This document shows positions 17,369 to 26,013 of a stretch of DNA of 64,000 nucleotides, piece after piece. Position 1 is the first letter of the stretch. The number at the start of each line of letters is the position of its first letter. The translations under genes were made by a program, and so were the position numbers. This DNA is from Plesiomonas sp051652165. GTDB taxonomy: Bacteria; Pseudomonadota; Gammaproteobacteria; Enterobacterales; CAMTGL01. The DNA is taken from the NCBI RefSeq assembly GCF_051652165.1, contig NZ_JBOFTR010000004.1:1-64000 (forward strand). The letters are read 5' to 3'. Under the pieces are notes generated by a model that had not been told where the DNA came from, searched no databases, and saw only the letters and a list, made by a program, of their open reading frames with translations.

Positions 17369-18148
17369 ATGAACCGTAACTACAGATCGCTTGCGAGTCT
17401 GTCGTTACTGGTACTTGTAGCCGTGTCCTACACGGCTACAGCGCAAGCTCCAGTCTACGAGGCGGGAACTGGATCTTTAGAAGATCGGGTTACTCGCCTT
17501 GAACGCATGATGGAAGCGCGTAACCAGTTACTGACAGATACACAGCAACAGTTGATGTCTCTGCAAGGCGAAATGGATCAATTACGTGGTTCTCTTGAGC
17601 GTAGTGAGTATCAATTAAATCAGGCGATTGAACGCCAACGTCAGCTATATCAACAGATTGATAATATGTCTACTCAGACAAAATCATCTGTGCCTGTATC
17701 TGCACCAATTAATGCTACGTCCGCAAACGCGGATACAGCAAAAACAGATACTGTAGTGAGCAATAATGCTACTGAAAATCAGGCTTATGATGCAGCCGTA
17801 CAACTTGTTTTACGTGATAAACAGTATGATAAAGCCATTGCTGCATTTCAGGCGTTCATCAGCCAGTACCCAAAATCAGTTTATCGCCCGAATGCACACT
17901 ATTGGTTAGGGCAGTTATTGTTTAACCAGCAACGCAAAGATGAGGCACTTCAGCAGTTTGCAGCGGTAGTGAAAGATTTTCCTAAATCACCTAAGCGCGC
18001 TGATGCTATGCTAAAGCTAGGTATTATTGCACAAGAAAAAGGTGATACAGCAGCAGCTAAAACCTTATTCCAACAAATTGTTAAATCATATCCAACTTCG
18101 TCATCAGCAAAAATGGCAAAATCACGGTTAGATTCATTAGGCCGTTAA
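17369..18148 (+). CDS. cpoB: CpoB (YbgF) division coordinator
   Basis: A 259-residue periplasmic protein with a signal peptide (to about residue 26), an N-terminal trimeric coiled coil (about 35-100) and three C-terminal TPRs (AYDAAVQLVLRDKQYDKAI, NAHYWLGQLLFNQQRKDEAL, AMLKLGIIAQEKGDTAAAK). In E. coli it ties Tol energy to PBP1B-LpoB septal synthesis. It lies 12 bp after pal and ends the operon. Confidence 0.96.
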   Translation: MNRNYRSLASLSLLVLVAVSYTATAQAPVYEAGTGSLEDRVTRLERMMEARNQLLTDTQQQLMSLQGEMDQLRGSLERSEYQLNQAIERQRQLYQQIDNMSTQTKSSVPVSAPINATSANADTAKTDTVVSNNATENQAYDAAVQLVLRDKQYDKAIAAFQAFISQYPKSVYRPNAHYWLGQLLFNQQRKDEALQQFAAVVKDFPKSPKRADAMLKLGIIAQEKGDTAAAKTLFQQIVKSYPTSSSAKMAKSRLDSLGR

Positions 18149-18200
18149 TGCATTATTTGTAGCGATAAATAAAACCTAGCATCGTATATTTATATACCTA

Positions 18201-18237
18201 AAAGCCTATAAGTTTTCTATACTTATAGGCTTTTTTA
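18201..18237 (+). terminator. tol-pal operon terminator
   Basis: AAGCCTATAAG / CTTATAGGCTT pairs over a 9-nt loop and is followed by TTTTTT, about 50 bases after the cpoB stop. The rest of the 309-bp gap up to tcyP is AT-rich and must hold the tcyP promoter. Confidence 0.92.
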
Positions 18238-18457
18238 CATATGGGTATGATTTGGTACATAAAACATTATCTGATGTGATCTTTATCTAAAAGAAAACAA
18301 AAACATGTTTTTAGATGACGCAGGTAGCATTATTTCCTTTATGCTTTTTTTAGATATGCATTGAAATTAATGAACTTTCCATTTATTTGGTATTCAGCGA
18401 TGATGGCAATGTAACTATTTATTATAAAAATCAGGTTAATTCTGTATCGAGGGTAAT

Positions 18458-19837
18458 ATGAGTTTTGTTGTACTGGGTAATATTGCCATTTTTTTAGTAG
18501 CAGCGTTGCTGCTGGTACGCTATCAACGTAGTGGTATTAGTCTTTCAAGGGCCGTATTTGTTGGCTTAGTTATTGGGGTTGGTTTTGGCTCATTATTGCA
18601 ATTTTTTTTCCAAAACACGGATTCTGTTGTTAAAGAGACATTAGACTGGTTGAATATTGCTGGCAATGGTTATGTTAACCTATTGCAGATGATAGTCATG
18701 CCACTGGTATTTGTCTCTATTTTGTCTGCTGTAACTAAGTTAAGTGATGCAAGTTCATTGGGGCGGATCAGTTTTTCTGTTTTGTTGATGCTTATGGTGA
18801 CGACTGCAATTTCTGCAGCTATTGGAATTGGTATTACTGAGCTATTTGGTTTAACAGCGGAAGGGTTAACACAAGGGGCACGTGAACTGGCGCGTGGTGA
18901 AATGATGATCTCAAAGAGTGGGGAAATAGCGAGTCTGACGTTCCCACAAATGTTGGTCTCTTTTATTCCGACGAATCCGTTTGCTGATTTAGCTGGTGCT
19001 CGTTCGACCTCAATTATCAGTGTTGTTGTATTCTCTGCATTTTTAGGTGTCGCTACATTGAAACTGAAGGCTGAGAAGCCAGAAGTGGGCGAAAAAATCA
19101 CGGCAGCTATTGATACATTACAAACATTAATTATGCGCTTAGTGCGTATGGTGATCCGTCTAACACCTTACGGTGTGATGGCGTTGATGACTAAAGTTGT
19201 CGCCACATCTAATATACACGATATTATTAATTTGTTGGGCTTTATGGTTGCATCATATGTGGCTATTGGCTTGATGTTTATAGTGCACGGTATTTTCTTG
19301 TTTTTTGCTGGGGTTAATCCGTTTCGTTATTATCGTAAAGTGTTGCCTGTGTTGACCTTTGCGTTTACTTCGCGCTCAAGTGCAGCGACTATTCCACTGA
19401 ACGTAGAAGCACAAATTGATAAGTTAGGTATCCCTTCTACCATTGCCAATTTTTCTGCATCATTTGGTGCAACTATTGGGCAAAATGGTTGTGCGGGTAT
19501 TTATCCAGCAATGTTGGCAGTAATGATTGCGCCTACCGTCGGTATTAATCCACTGGATCCTTCTTTTCTTGCCACATTAATTGCGGTGGTAACATTAAGC
19601 TCGTTTGGTGTTGCAGGTGTTGGTGGTGGTGCAACATTTGCTGCAATCATTGTACTTTCAACGATGAATTTACCTATTGCATTAGCAGGTTTTCTAATCT
19701 CAATTGAACCTTTAATTGATATGGCAAGAACGGCATTGAATGTTAATGGTGCAATGACAGCGGGTATGGTTTCAAGCCGTGCTCTGGGGCAAACAGATAT
19801 GGATATATTTCGTGGCGAAGATAAAATAACGTCATAA
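18458..19837 (+). CDS. tcyP: TcyP L-cystine:proton/sodium symporter
   Basis: A 459-residue member of the glutamate-transporter-fold (DAACS) family, closest to E. coli TcyP/YdjN. It has eight helices plus two re-entrant hairpins. Signature segments are FAFTSRSSAATIPLNVEAQ (HP1), FGATIGQNGCAGIYPAML (TM7) and GVAGVGGGATFAAI (HP2). It imports cystine from the periplasm for sulfur supply. GAGGG precedes the start. It is a single gene with its own terminator; no CysB site was recognised. Confidence 0.94.
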   Translation: MSFVVLGNIAIFLVAALLLVRYQRSGISLSRAVFVGLVIGVGFGSLLQFFFQNTDSVVKETLDWLNIAGNGYVNLLQMIVMPLVFVSILSAVTKLSDASSLGRISFSVLLMLMVTTAISAAIGIGITELFGLTAEGLTQGARELARGEMMISKSGEIASLTFPQMLVSFIPTNPFADLAGARSTSIISVVVFSAFLGVATLKLKAEKPEVGEKITAAIDTLQTLIMRLVRMVIRLTPYGVMALMTKVVATSNIHDIINLLGFMVASYVAIGLMFIVHGIFLFFAGVNPFRYYRKVLPVLTFAFTSRSSAATIPLNVEAQIDKLGIPSTIANFSASFGATIGQNGCAGIYPAMLAVMIAPTVGINPLDPSFLATLIAVVTLSSFGVAGVGGGATFAAIIVLSTMNLPIALAGFLISIEPLIDMARTALNVNGAMTAGMVSSRALGQTDMDIFRGEDKITS

Positions 19838-19880
19838 TATGATTGCATATAGTGAATGCGAAAGAGTAATAAATTGTGTA

Positions 19881-19911
19881 AAACGCTACTGATTAAGTAG
19901 CGTTTTTTTTC
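19881..19911 (+). terminator. tcyP terminator
   Basis: AAACGCTACT / AGTAGCGTTT pairs over a short loop and runs into eight T's. Confidence 0.93.
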
Positions 19912-19969
19912 GTTTAGCAGTACTACTATCAGCAGTTTTGGTGATGATGAAACTGTTGGAGTATAGGGT

Positions 19970-20659
19970 ATGACACCGCAAGAACAGAACATGATTGAGG
20001 GTGTAGCTGATCGTTTACGTAATCATACATTGAGCCGTAAAGACCCTGCAGCAGAAGCATTAATCAGTGAGCAGATTGCAATGCAGCCTGATGCTTTGTA
20101 TCGCTTAACACAGAGTAATATTTTACAGGAAGTGGCGTTAACAGAAGCTAAGAGTAAGGTAGCCTACCTTGAAGAGCAATTAAAAGCATATCGTGAACAG
20201 GGAATGATGGAGAGAATGCGTGGGGCAACACCGGTTGTTGAACAACCCGCTCCGCAATATCAACCCTCTATGTTTGGTGGTTTTATGAAAACCGCAGCGG
20301 CAATGACAACCGGTGTTGTGGCTGGGAATTTGATTTCAGATGCGCTAAGTGGTTTGTTCTCTTCACGTGATGAGGGAATGAATGCGATGAATATTGACCC
20401 GCAACCTGTTGTTGAAAATATCACGAATAACTTTATTGATCCGGCAAATACCGCTGGGTTAACGTCTGATGATTCGAATGATTTTCTGGCTAACTCCGAT
20501 GCATTAACCGCAATGAGCAATACGGATAATGATAATCCGTTTGGTTTGGATAATGATATTGTTGATCCACAAGATGATAATGGTTTTTTGGATAACAGCA
20601 GTAATGATGATGACAATGATTTTTTTGATGACGATGACGACAATAATGGCCTGTTCTAA
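19970..20659 (+). CDS. DUF2076 protein with acidic Asp/Asn tail
   Basis: A 229-residue protein. Residues 1-75 hold the DUF2076 helical domain (MTPQEQNMIEGVADRL, KDPAAEALISEQIAMQPDALYRLTQ, split by family helices), then a coiled-coil segment (SKVAYLEEQLKAYREQ). A Gly/Ala-rich hydrophobic stretch (FMKTAAAMTTGVVAGNLISDAL) may touch the membrane. The last 40 residues are almost entirely Asp and Asn (NDDDNDFFDDDDDNNGLF). Family function is unknown. The tail could bind divalent cations, which is notable because the next gene is manganese-controlled, but that link is inference. GGAG precedes the ATG. Confidence 0.8.
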   Translation: MTPQEQNMIEGVADRLRNHTLSRKDPAAEALISEQIAMQPDALYRLTQSNILQEVALTEAKSKVAYLEEQLKAYREQGMMERMRGATPVVEQPAPQYQPSMFGGFMKTAAAMTTGVVAGNLISDALSGLFSSRDEGMNAMNIDPQPVVENITNNFIDPANTAGLTSDDSNDFLANSDALTAMSNTDNDNPFGLDNDIVDPQDDNGFLDNSSNDDDNDFFDDDDDNNGLF

Positions 20660-20739
20660 TAGGATGATAGCCGCTATTGTTTAATATAAATCTCATTGTA
20701 TGGCATAATTTGATATTGAGTGATCACTCATCAGAGATA

Positions 20740-20774
20740 AAAAATCCCCGCTGATTCAATCAGCGGGGATTTTT
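20740..20774. terminator. bidirectional terminator DUF2076 gene / alx
   Basis: A 16-bp A-flanked stem AAAAATCCCCGCTGA / TCAGCGGGGATTTTT with a small loop, working in both directions between convergent genes. A short run of repeated TACACGTAC units follows at about 20822-20850. Confidence 0.92.
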
Positions 20775-20862
20775 ATTATGCAGGTGTTAGGGGTATAAAC
20801 GTGGTTAACGTATTTGTTATTAACTACGTACTACACGTACTACACGTGGTAATAGTGGTCTA

Positions 20863-21825
20863 TTACTCTTTAGCTTTTCCTTCACGCGCACTGTAAACCA
20901 AGCTGGCAATAACCGATGTGGCTAAAATTGCGGCCACAATACCCAATGACAGTAATACCGGAAGCTTTATCCACTCAATAATCAGCATTTTTGTACCGAT
21001 AAAGACCAGAATGATAGCTAAACCGTATTTCAACAGGGCAAACCGATCGGCAAAGTCAGCCAATAAGAAGTACATTGCACGCAACCCCATAATGGCAAAG
21101 ATATTTGAGGTTAAGACAATGAAAGGGTCTGTGGTTACGGCAAAAATAGCCGGAATACTGTCTACCGCAAAGATCACATCACTGATTTCAACCAGTATTA
21201 AGGCTAAAAACATTGGGGTGGCAAAGCGTACACCGTTACGTACGGTAAAGAAGTTTTCACCATCAAGTTCGTGTGTTACTGAGAAGTTTTTCTTAACCCA
21301 TACGAGTAACGGGTTTTTATCAAAATTCCCTTCACCATCACTACTTTTGAGCATTTTAATACCGGTAAGTACCAAAAATGCACCGAACAGATAGAGGATC
21401 CAGTGGAATTGAGTGATTAACCAGCTGCCGGCAAAAATCATACCGGTACGTAAAATGATAGCGCCCAGTACACCGTAGAGCAGTACACGACGTTGTAATT
21501 CGGCAGGGATAGCAAAGTAGCCAAAAATCATTAGCCAGACGAAAACGTTATCAACCGCGAGGGCTTTTTCAATGACGTAACCAGTTAAAAATTCGAGTGA
21601 TTTTTGGTTTGCAATTTCCCGACCCAGATTAAGATCAAGGTAATACCAAATGCCGAGGTTGAACAGCATCGCAACAGATATCCAGATCACAGACCAGATA
21701 GCCGCTTCTTTTAACGATACTTTGTGGTTTTTACCACCTTTGAGGACGAGAAGATCAACGAGCAGTAACCCGATAACCAGCACGAAGAATGCTATCCACA
21801 TCCAACTATTGCCGATACTTTCCAT
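20863..21825 (-). CDS. alx: Alx/TerC-family manganese exporter
   Basis: A 320-residue polytopic protein (about nine helices), close in length to E. coli Alx (321). Conserved acidic helices are IEKALAVDNVFVWLMIFGYF and EISDVIFAVDSIPAIFAVT, with Asp residues inside the membrane as in TerC/Alx. These proteins export Mn(2+). A yybP-ykoY manganese riboswitch lies directly upstream, which supports the metal role. The Shine-Dalgarno AGGAG abuts the riboswitch terminator U-run. Confidence 0.92.
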   Translation of the reverse strand: MESIGNSWMWIAFFVLVIGLLLVDLLVLKGGKNHKVSLKEAAIWSVIWISVAMLFNLGIWYYLDLNLGREIANQKSLEFLTGYVIEKALAVDNVFVWLMIFGYFAIPAELQRRVLLYGVLGAIILRTGMIFAGSWLITQFHWILYLFGAFLVLTGIKMLKSSDGEGNFDKNPLLVWVKKNFSVTHELDGENFFTVRNGVRFATPMFLALILVEISDVIFAVDSIPAIFAVTTDPFIVLTSNIFAIMGLRAMYFLLADFADRFALLKYGLAIILVFIGTKMLIIEWIKLPVLLSLGIVAAILATSVIASLVYSAREGKAKE

Positions 21826-21840
21826 ATTAGTAAACTCCTA

Positions 21841-21871
21841 AAAACAAAAAAACCAAGTCCGTAAGGCTTGG
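21841..21871 (-). terminator. riboswitch-controlled terminator before alx
   Basis: In RNA sense CCAAGCC-UUAC-GGACUUGG (one mismatch) is followed by eight U's and then the alx ribosome site. Its loop side, GCCUUACGG, is the exact complement of CCGUAAGGC in the aptamer just upstream, so the two structures compete or kiss. Confidence 0.85.
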
Positions 21872-21887
21872 TCATCTTTTTTTAGGA

Positions 21888-22000
21888 TAGACTTTGCCTT
21901 ACGGCAAGGTCTCACTTACAACATATGTTGCCTGAGTACCGGGTGCAATAAAACACCGTAATGACGATAGCCCAGCAATGAAGTTACTCCCCTTGTGCGT
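21888..22000 (-). promoter_or_regulatory. yybP-ykoY manganese riboswitch
   Basis: In RNA sense the conserved 5' GGGGAGUA (about 21992) and 3' GAGACCUUGCCG (21913-21902) are both present, spaced as in E. coli alx and mntP leaders, with intervening hairpins including GUGUUUUAUUGCAC and CAACAUAUGUUG. This class binds Mn(2+). It regulates alx, whose start codon is about 60 bases beyond the aptamer. Confidence 0.9.
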
Positions 22001-22088
22001 GAATTATAGATTTTAGGGCATATTTCTTCCAGTACTATTTATTATATGCCGCGCATTATGGAGAAATAGCACATATTTCTGTTTTACT

Positions 22089-22265
22089 TTATTCGCTGCC
22101 ACACCCACAGCCGCAATCAGGTTTACTGCGCTTATAAAGATTATATCCAAACAGTAGCACAATAAATAAGCCTGAAATCGTGATTGGCCAGCCAAGATAG
22201 AGGCCACTGATGGTGGAGATAATCAGCAGTGCTGCGATCAATATAACCCGAGTAGTCAGTATCAT
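22089..22265 (-). CDS. 58-residue membrane protein with Cys-Gly tail
   Basis: A small protein with ATG at 22265, preceded by AAGGTG at correct spacing. Two hydrophobic segments (about residues 6-26 and 30-45) are joined at GLYLGWPIT. A short basic stretch (YKRSK) leads to the C-terminal tail PDCGCGCGSE. The alternating Cys-Gly tail looks like a soft-metal or disulfide site facing the cytoplasm if both segments span the membrane. I do not recognise a family. It lies upstream of and co-oriented with the riboswitch and alx, and downstream of clsA. The clean ribosome site, hydrophobicity and lack of a competing gene support it being real. Confidence 0.7.
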   Translation of the reverse strand: MILTTRVILIAALLIISTISGLYLGWPITISGLFIVLLFGYNLYKRSKPDCGCGCGSE

Positions 22266-22385
22266 TATTCACCTTTATATGTACCACATAAAATAATCAT
22301 ACAAATACATTTTTATGATAATACGAATCATTCTTAATTTCGAGCTATTTATTGCCTGCTCTATTTTCGTTAAAAAACGGCGTTA

Positions 22386-23855
22386 TTAGAGTAGTGGGGT
22401 AAAGAAGTAAAACATCTTCTCGGTAATTTTATGCAGTAATGGGCGCTGGGCCCACTGGTTGATATTGAGTAGGGTAGATCGGGCGATGTAGTCATCCTGC
22501 ACAATGCCTAGCCGTTCACCAAAGTTGGTATCATCAATAGCAATGGTGACTTCAAAATTGAGCCACATACTGCGGATATCTAAGTTCACTGTACCAACAA
22601 GGCTGAGATGATCGTCAATAAGCAGACTTTTGGCATGCAGCAGACCATCTTCAAATTGGTGAATTCTGACACCTGCGGTAAGTAATTCATCAAAGAATGC
22701 TCGACTTGCCCAGCCGACCATCAGAGAATCATTGTGTTTAGGCAGTACAATATCAATTTGTACACCACGTGAAGCGGTTGAACAGAGTGCCAGCATCAGG
22801 CTGTCATCGGGGATAAAATACGGTGTTGTCATCACGATACGTTTACGTGCAGAGAATATGGCCGTAGACAGTGCTTGTGGTAACAGATCTTTAGGAAATC
22901 CAGGCCCTGATGCAAGTACTTGTACTGCATGTGCATTATCTGGTGTTCCAGGCAATATGGAACAATTAGGAAGCGCGGGAAGATGGCGCTCACCGGTTTC
23001 AACCTCCCAATCCCATGCATAAATACAATTGAGAGCAGAGGCTGCCGGCCCTTCAATACGTACCATCATATCAACCCATTGACCAACCCCAGCGTTTTGT
23101 TTAAAAAAATGAGGATCGACCATATTCATGCTGCCAGTATAAGCAATCGCGTTATCAATGATGATAATTTTACGATGCTGGCGAAGATCCATTCTTTGTA
23201 GAAAAACCCGTAATGGATTTACATGTAAGGCTTCTATTAAAGCGATGTTGGCAGTACGAAATAGATGTGGGTATTGGCTACGAAAAAACTTTATGCTGCC
23301 AACAGAATCAAGCATAACTCGACACTTTACACCGCGCTTAGCTGCATCTAAAAGTGCATTGATAATGCTATCAACTTGCCCACCACTGTGCCAGATATAA
23401 AACACCATTGAAATGGTGTGAGTTGCTAGAGAGATATCATGGGCAATACTTTTTAAAATATCATTAGGTGTTGTAAATAAGTTGAGTTGATTACCATTAA
23501 TACACGGTGTTTTGAGCCTACGGCGACATAAATTAAATAGTGGTGCTGCGGTATGGCTAGATTTTAAATTAACGAGTTGATCACACTGACTAAGCGTATT
23601 AAACCAGTCAGAAAAAGGTTTCCACATCGCTTGTGAGCGTGCCGCTCGACGTGAACCTAGATATAGCTCACCAAAGAGTAAATAGGCTGCAATACCCAAT
23701 AACGGTAAAATGTAAATGACCAACAACCATGCCATTGAAACGGCAACAGTACGGCGTTTCATCAAGACTCTGAAGGTTACTCCAGCAACCAGTAGCCAGT
23801 AGCCAAAAATAAGTATCCAGTCGACGATATTAACAATGTCAGAAAAGTATTTCAT
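22386..23855 (-). CDS. clsA: ClsA cardiolipin synthase
   Basis: A 489-residue enzyme (E. coli ClsA 486) that joins two phosphatidylglycerols into cardiolipin plus glycerol at the inner membrane. Two N-terminal membrane helices (about 10-55) are followed by two phospholipase-D domains with HKD motifs: HRKIIIIDNAIAYTGSMN and HAKSLLIDDHLSLVGTVN. It ends FYFFTPLL as in E. coli. No strong Shine-Dalgarno is seen, but the N-terminus aligns. It is a single gene. Confidence 0.96.
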   Translation of the reverse strand: MKYFSDIVNIVDWILIFGYWLLVAGVTFRVLMKRRTVAVSMAWLLVIYILPLLGIAAYLLFGELYLGSRRAARSQAMWKPFSDWFNTLSQCDQLVNLKSSHTAAPLFNLCRRRLKTPCINGNQLNLFTTPNDILKSIAHDISLATHTISMVFYIWHSGGQVDSIINALLDAAKRGVKCRVMLDSVGSIKFFRSQYPHLFRTANIALIEALHVNPLRVFLQRMDLRQHRKIIIIDNAIAYTGSMNMVDPHFFKQNAGVGQWVDMMVRIEGPAASALNCIYAWDWEVETGERHLPALPNCSILPGTPDNAHAVQVLASGPGFPKDLLPQALSTAIFSARKRIVMTTPYFIPDDSLMLALCSTASRGVQIDIVLPKHNDSLMVGWASRAFFDELLTAGVRIHQFEDGLLHAKSLLIDDHLSLVGTVNLDIRSMWLNFEVTIAIDDTNFGERLGIVQDDYIARSTLLNINQWAQRPLLHKITEKMFYFFTPLL

Positions 23856-24009
23856 TTTACGTCAGCTTTATCTTTTTTTTCAGTAGGTTAAGTATTTATA
23901 CGGCTTGGTGAAACTGTTCTGACTGTATAAATTATGTGTAATTGTTACGCTTAAATTTTTATCTATAACATAACAGGGGTATAATTTATCCACTATTTGT
24001 GGGGTATTC

Positions 24010-24726
24010 ATGTTTTCGATTGTTTTTCAACACCTTGATTTTATTGTTATTAATAAGCCTGCGGGCATAAGTGTACACCGTGATGATGAGGCAGTAGGAT
24101 TAACAACGCAAGTTGCACAACAATTAGGCGTTGAGCAAGTCTGGTTGGTGCATCGTTTAGATAAAATGACATCAGGCCTTCTTATTTTAGCACTGAATGC
24201 TTCAGCAGCCGCAGCATTATCTATGCTTTTTGCCCAGCGTAAAGTTGAAAAATTTTATATTGCAATTTCTGATAAACAACCACAGCGTAAACAAGGGAAA
24301 ATAGTGGGTGATATGCAACGCTCTCGGCGTGGAAGTTGGAAGTTGCTCTCATCTCAGCATAATCCAGCGGCAACTCAATTTTTTAGTGCGGGAACCGGAA
24401 TTGGAAAGCGATTATTTATTATCAAACCATTAACCGGAAAAACACACCAAATACGTGTAGCATTAAAAAGTGTTGGTGCTGCAATTTTAGGTGATTCTTT
24501 ATATGCAAGCAGTATAGCTGATCGCGGTTATTTGCATGCATGGCAATTGCGATTTATCTACCAAGATGAGTGTTACGCGCTGAGGGTAATGCCTGATGTT
24601 GGTGAGTGGTTTCTACATCCAGCAGTGCTTACACAATTAATACATTGGCAGAACCCATGGGATTTACCTTGGCCATCACTCTTGTTACCTCAAGGAGTAG
24701 TTCAAACCAATGAACTGGAAGATTAA
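24010..24726 (+). CDS. RluA-family pseudouridine synthase, TIGR01621 type
   Basis: A 238-residue RNA pseudouridine synthase of the RluA superfamily without an S4 domain. Motif I is INKPAGISVH, the catalytic motif is VHRLDKMTSGLLILAL (catalytic Asp) and the later motif is KPLTGKTHQIRVALKSVG. The DMQRSRRGSWKLL insert is typical of the TIGR01621 group found in Vibrio and Aeromonas. The RNA target is not known. GGGG lies before the start. It is a single gene. Confidence 0.9.
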   Translation: MFSIVFQHLDFIVINKPAGISVHRDDEAVGLTTQVAQQLGVEQVWLVHRLDKMTSGLLILALNASAAAALSMLFAQRKVEKFYIAISDKQPQRKQGKIVGDMQRSRRGSWKLLSSQHNPAATQFFSAGTGIGKRLFIIKPLTGKTHQIRVALKSVGAAILGDSLYASSIADRGYLHAWQLRFIYQDECYALRVMPDVGEWFLHPAVLTQLIHWQNPWDLPWPSLLLPQGVVQTNELED

Positions 24727-24777
24727 TGCTTATCGTTTATTATGCAGATAGATAGACGAGTAATGTATTGAATAAAT

Positions 24778-24811
24778 TCACGGGTATTAAAAAAATAAAA
24801 GGTACCCGTGA
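24778..24811. terminator. bidirectional terminator
   Basis: TCACGGGTA / TACCCGTGA stem over an A-rich loop between the convergent pseudouridine synthase and the pilotin-like lipoprotein. T-runs are modest. Confidence 0.75.
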
Positions 24812-24818
24812 TATTTTG

Positions 24819-25202
24819 TTATGAGCAACTTTTGCTATTGAGTGCCAATTGTCCAACAGGTTGGCTTTGTAGACTGTTAACTGTAATTGTGTAGGTAACA
24901 CCTTTTTTGAGTAAATGACGAATTTCATCACTACGGCACATTTGTATTTTATATGCATCTAAAAATTGGTTAGGTGACTGATCATTAGGTTTTTGTTGAT
25001 TATCTTGTATAAAAATCAATTTAATATTGCTAACAAGTTTGTTAGCAACAACCAATGTATAGCCATCTGATTGCATCGGTAAATATTTAGTCAGTTTATT
25101 GACTTGAATTGCAGCAAGATTTTCAGCATCTTGTTGTGATTGAGATGCTGCGCATCCGACAAGAGCTAATATGATGAGTGAGCAGCTAAGTTGACGTAAC
25201 AT
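24819..25202 (-). CDS. GspS-beta/AspS-like type II secretion pilotin lipoprotein
   Basis: A 127-residue lipoprotein (lipobox ALVGC, Ala at +2, so outer-membrane sorting). The mature part follows the AspS/GspS-beta pattern: an N-terminal helix (AENLAAIQVNKLTKYLP), a sheet (GYTLVVANK, IKLIFIQDN), a variable loop, then YKIQMCRSDEIRHLLKKGVTYTITV and a terminal SKSC. The two cysteines are placed to form the disulfide seen in that family. AspS pilots the GspD secretin to the outer membrane. No gsp genes are nearby, so it would act on a system elsewhere. Identification is by pattern only. Confidence 0.55.
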   Translation of the reverse strand: MLRQLSCSLIILALVGCAASQSQQDAENLAAIQVNKLTKYLPMQSDGYTLVVANKLVSNIKLIFIQDNQQKPNDQSPNQFLDAYKIQMCRSDEIRHLLKKGVTYTITVNSLQSQPVGQLALNSKSCS

Positions 25203-25400
25203 AAAGAGTTAATCACCTATCTAAGGATCTGTTAATGTAAATAGGATTCTATTTATATCATATCATATTATATCAATATAATTCTCAATCGTTAGAGAGT
25301 GTAGCATGAGTATATAAGATAAAATGAGTGATGTTTGATTGAGGTCTATTTTAAAATACGTAGTCAGGTTATATTCAATGCTGTGCATACCCTTTGGTTT

Positions 25401-25703
25401 TTAGTCGGGGAATACTTTACGAAATGGCTTTACGGTAACATATTGGTATACGCCAGCTATTTTATAGGGATCAGTGTCAGCCCATTGTGTTGCACTGGCT
25501 AAATCATCAAATTTAGCAATAATAATTGATCCACTATAACCAGCATTACCGGGATCTTCTTGATCGATGGCAGGATTAGGACCTGCAACTAAAAGACGCT
25601 CTTCTTGTTGTAGTTTATGTAATCTAGCAAGGTGTTGAGGCCGAGCTAACAGCCGTTTTTCTAAGCTATTTGGTGCATCTTCAGCAATGATAACATATAA
25701 CAT
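25401..25703 (-). CDS. yciI: YciI family protein
   Basis: A 100-residue ferredoxin-like protein matching E. coli YciI (98 residues): MLYVIIAEDAPNSLEKRLLARPQHLARL, shown here in its two conserved parts MLYVIIAEDA and RPQHLARL, then GSIIIAKFDDLASATQWADTDPY. The active-site-like His and Asp of the family are present. The activity is unproven. GGGGAAT precedes the start. Confidence 0.92.
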   Translation of the reverse strand: MLYVIIAEDAPNSLEKRLLARPQHLARLHKLQQEERLLVAGPNPAIDQEDPGNAGYSGSIIIAKFDDLASATQWADTDPYKIAGVYQYVTVKPFRKVFPD

Positions 25704-26013
25704 TATGATTCCCCGTCTAAGAAAATATTATTCTATAAAATATAAGCATACCGGACACTAAAAACAGATACTCTATAGCATCTTTTAATAGTATAAATGA
25801 ACATATTTATGATGATTTATTACTACTTTTTATTCTTAAAGTGTGACTTAAAGCAGCGTGATTTATAATAAAAAAGTTGAGTGCTAATAATAAAATAAAA
25901 AACAGGCAGAATAAAGTAAATACCTACCTGTTTTTCTTAGATAAAAGATGAGATGTTTGGCATTTTTACTCTATTTTAGTAGAGCAATAAGCACAGAACT
26001 AACATTTATACTG
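25704..26013. other. intergenic region yciI / hde-like gene
   Basis: 310 bp of AT-rich sequence. It contains the terminator of the hde-like gene (25897-25937) and presumably the yciI promoter. No coding frame with a ribosome site was seen. Confidence 0.5.
25897..25937 (-). terminator. terminator of hde-like gene
   Basis: On the minus strand AAACAGGTAG / CTGCCTGTTT forms 10 pairs with one G-U and is followed by TTTTTATTTT. Confidence 0.85.

Noticed and set aside
20260..20643. Antisense Ser-rich frame opposite the DUF2076 gene
   Set aside because: It arises from the Asp/Asn-rich tail codons read backwards; the sense frame has the family domain and ribosome site.
22013..22207. 64-codon minus-strand frame
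   Set aside because: It overlaps the better-supported 58-residue protein in another frame and has no ribosome site.
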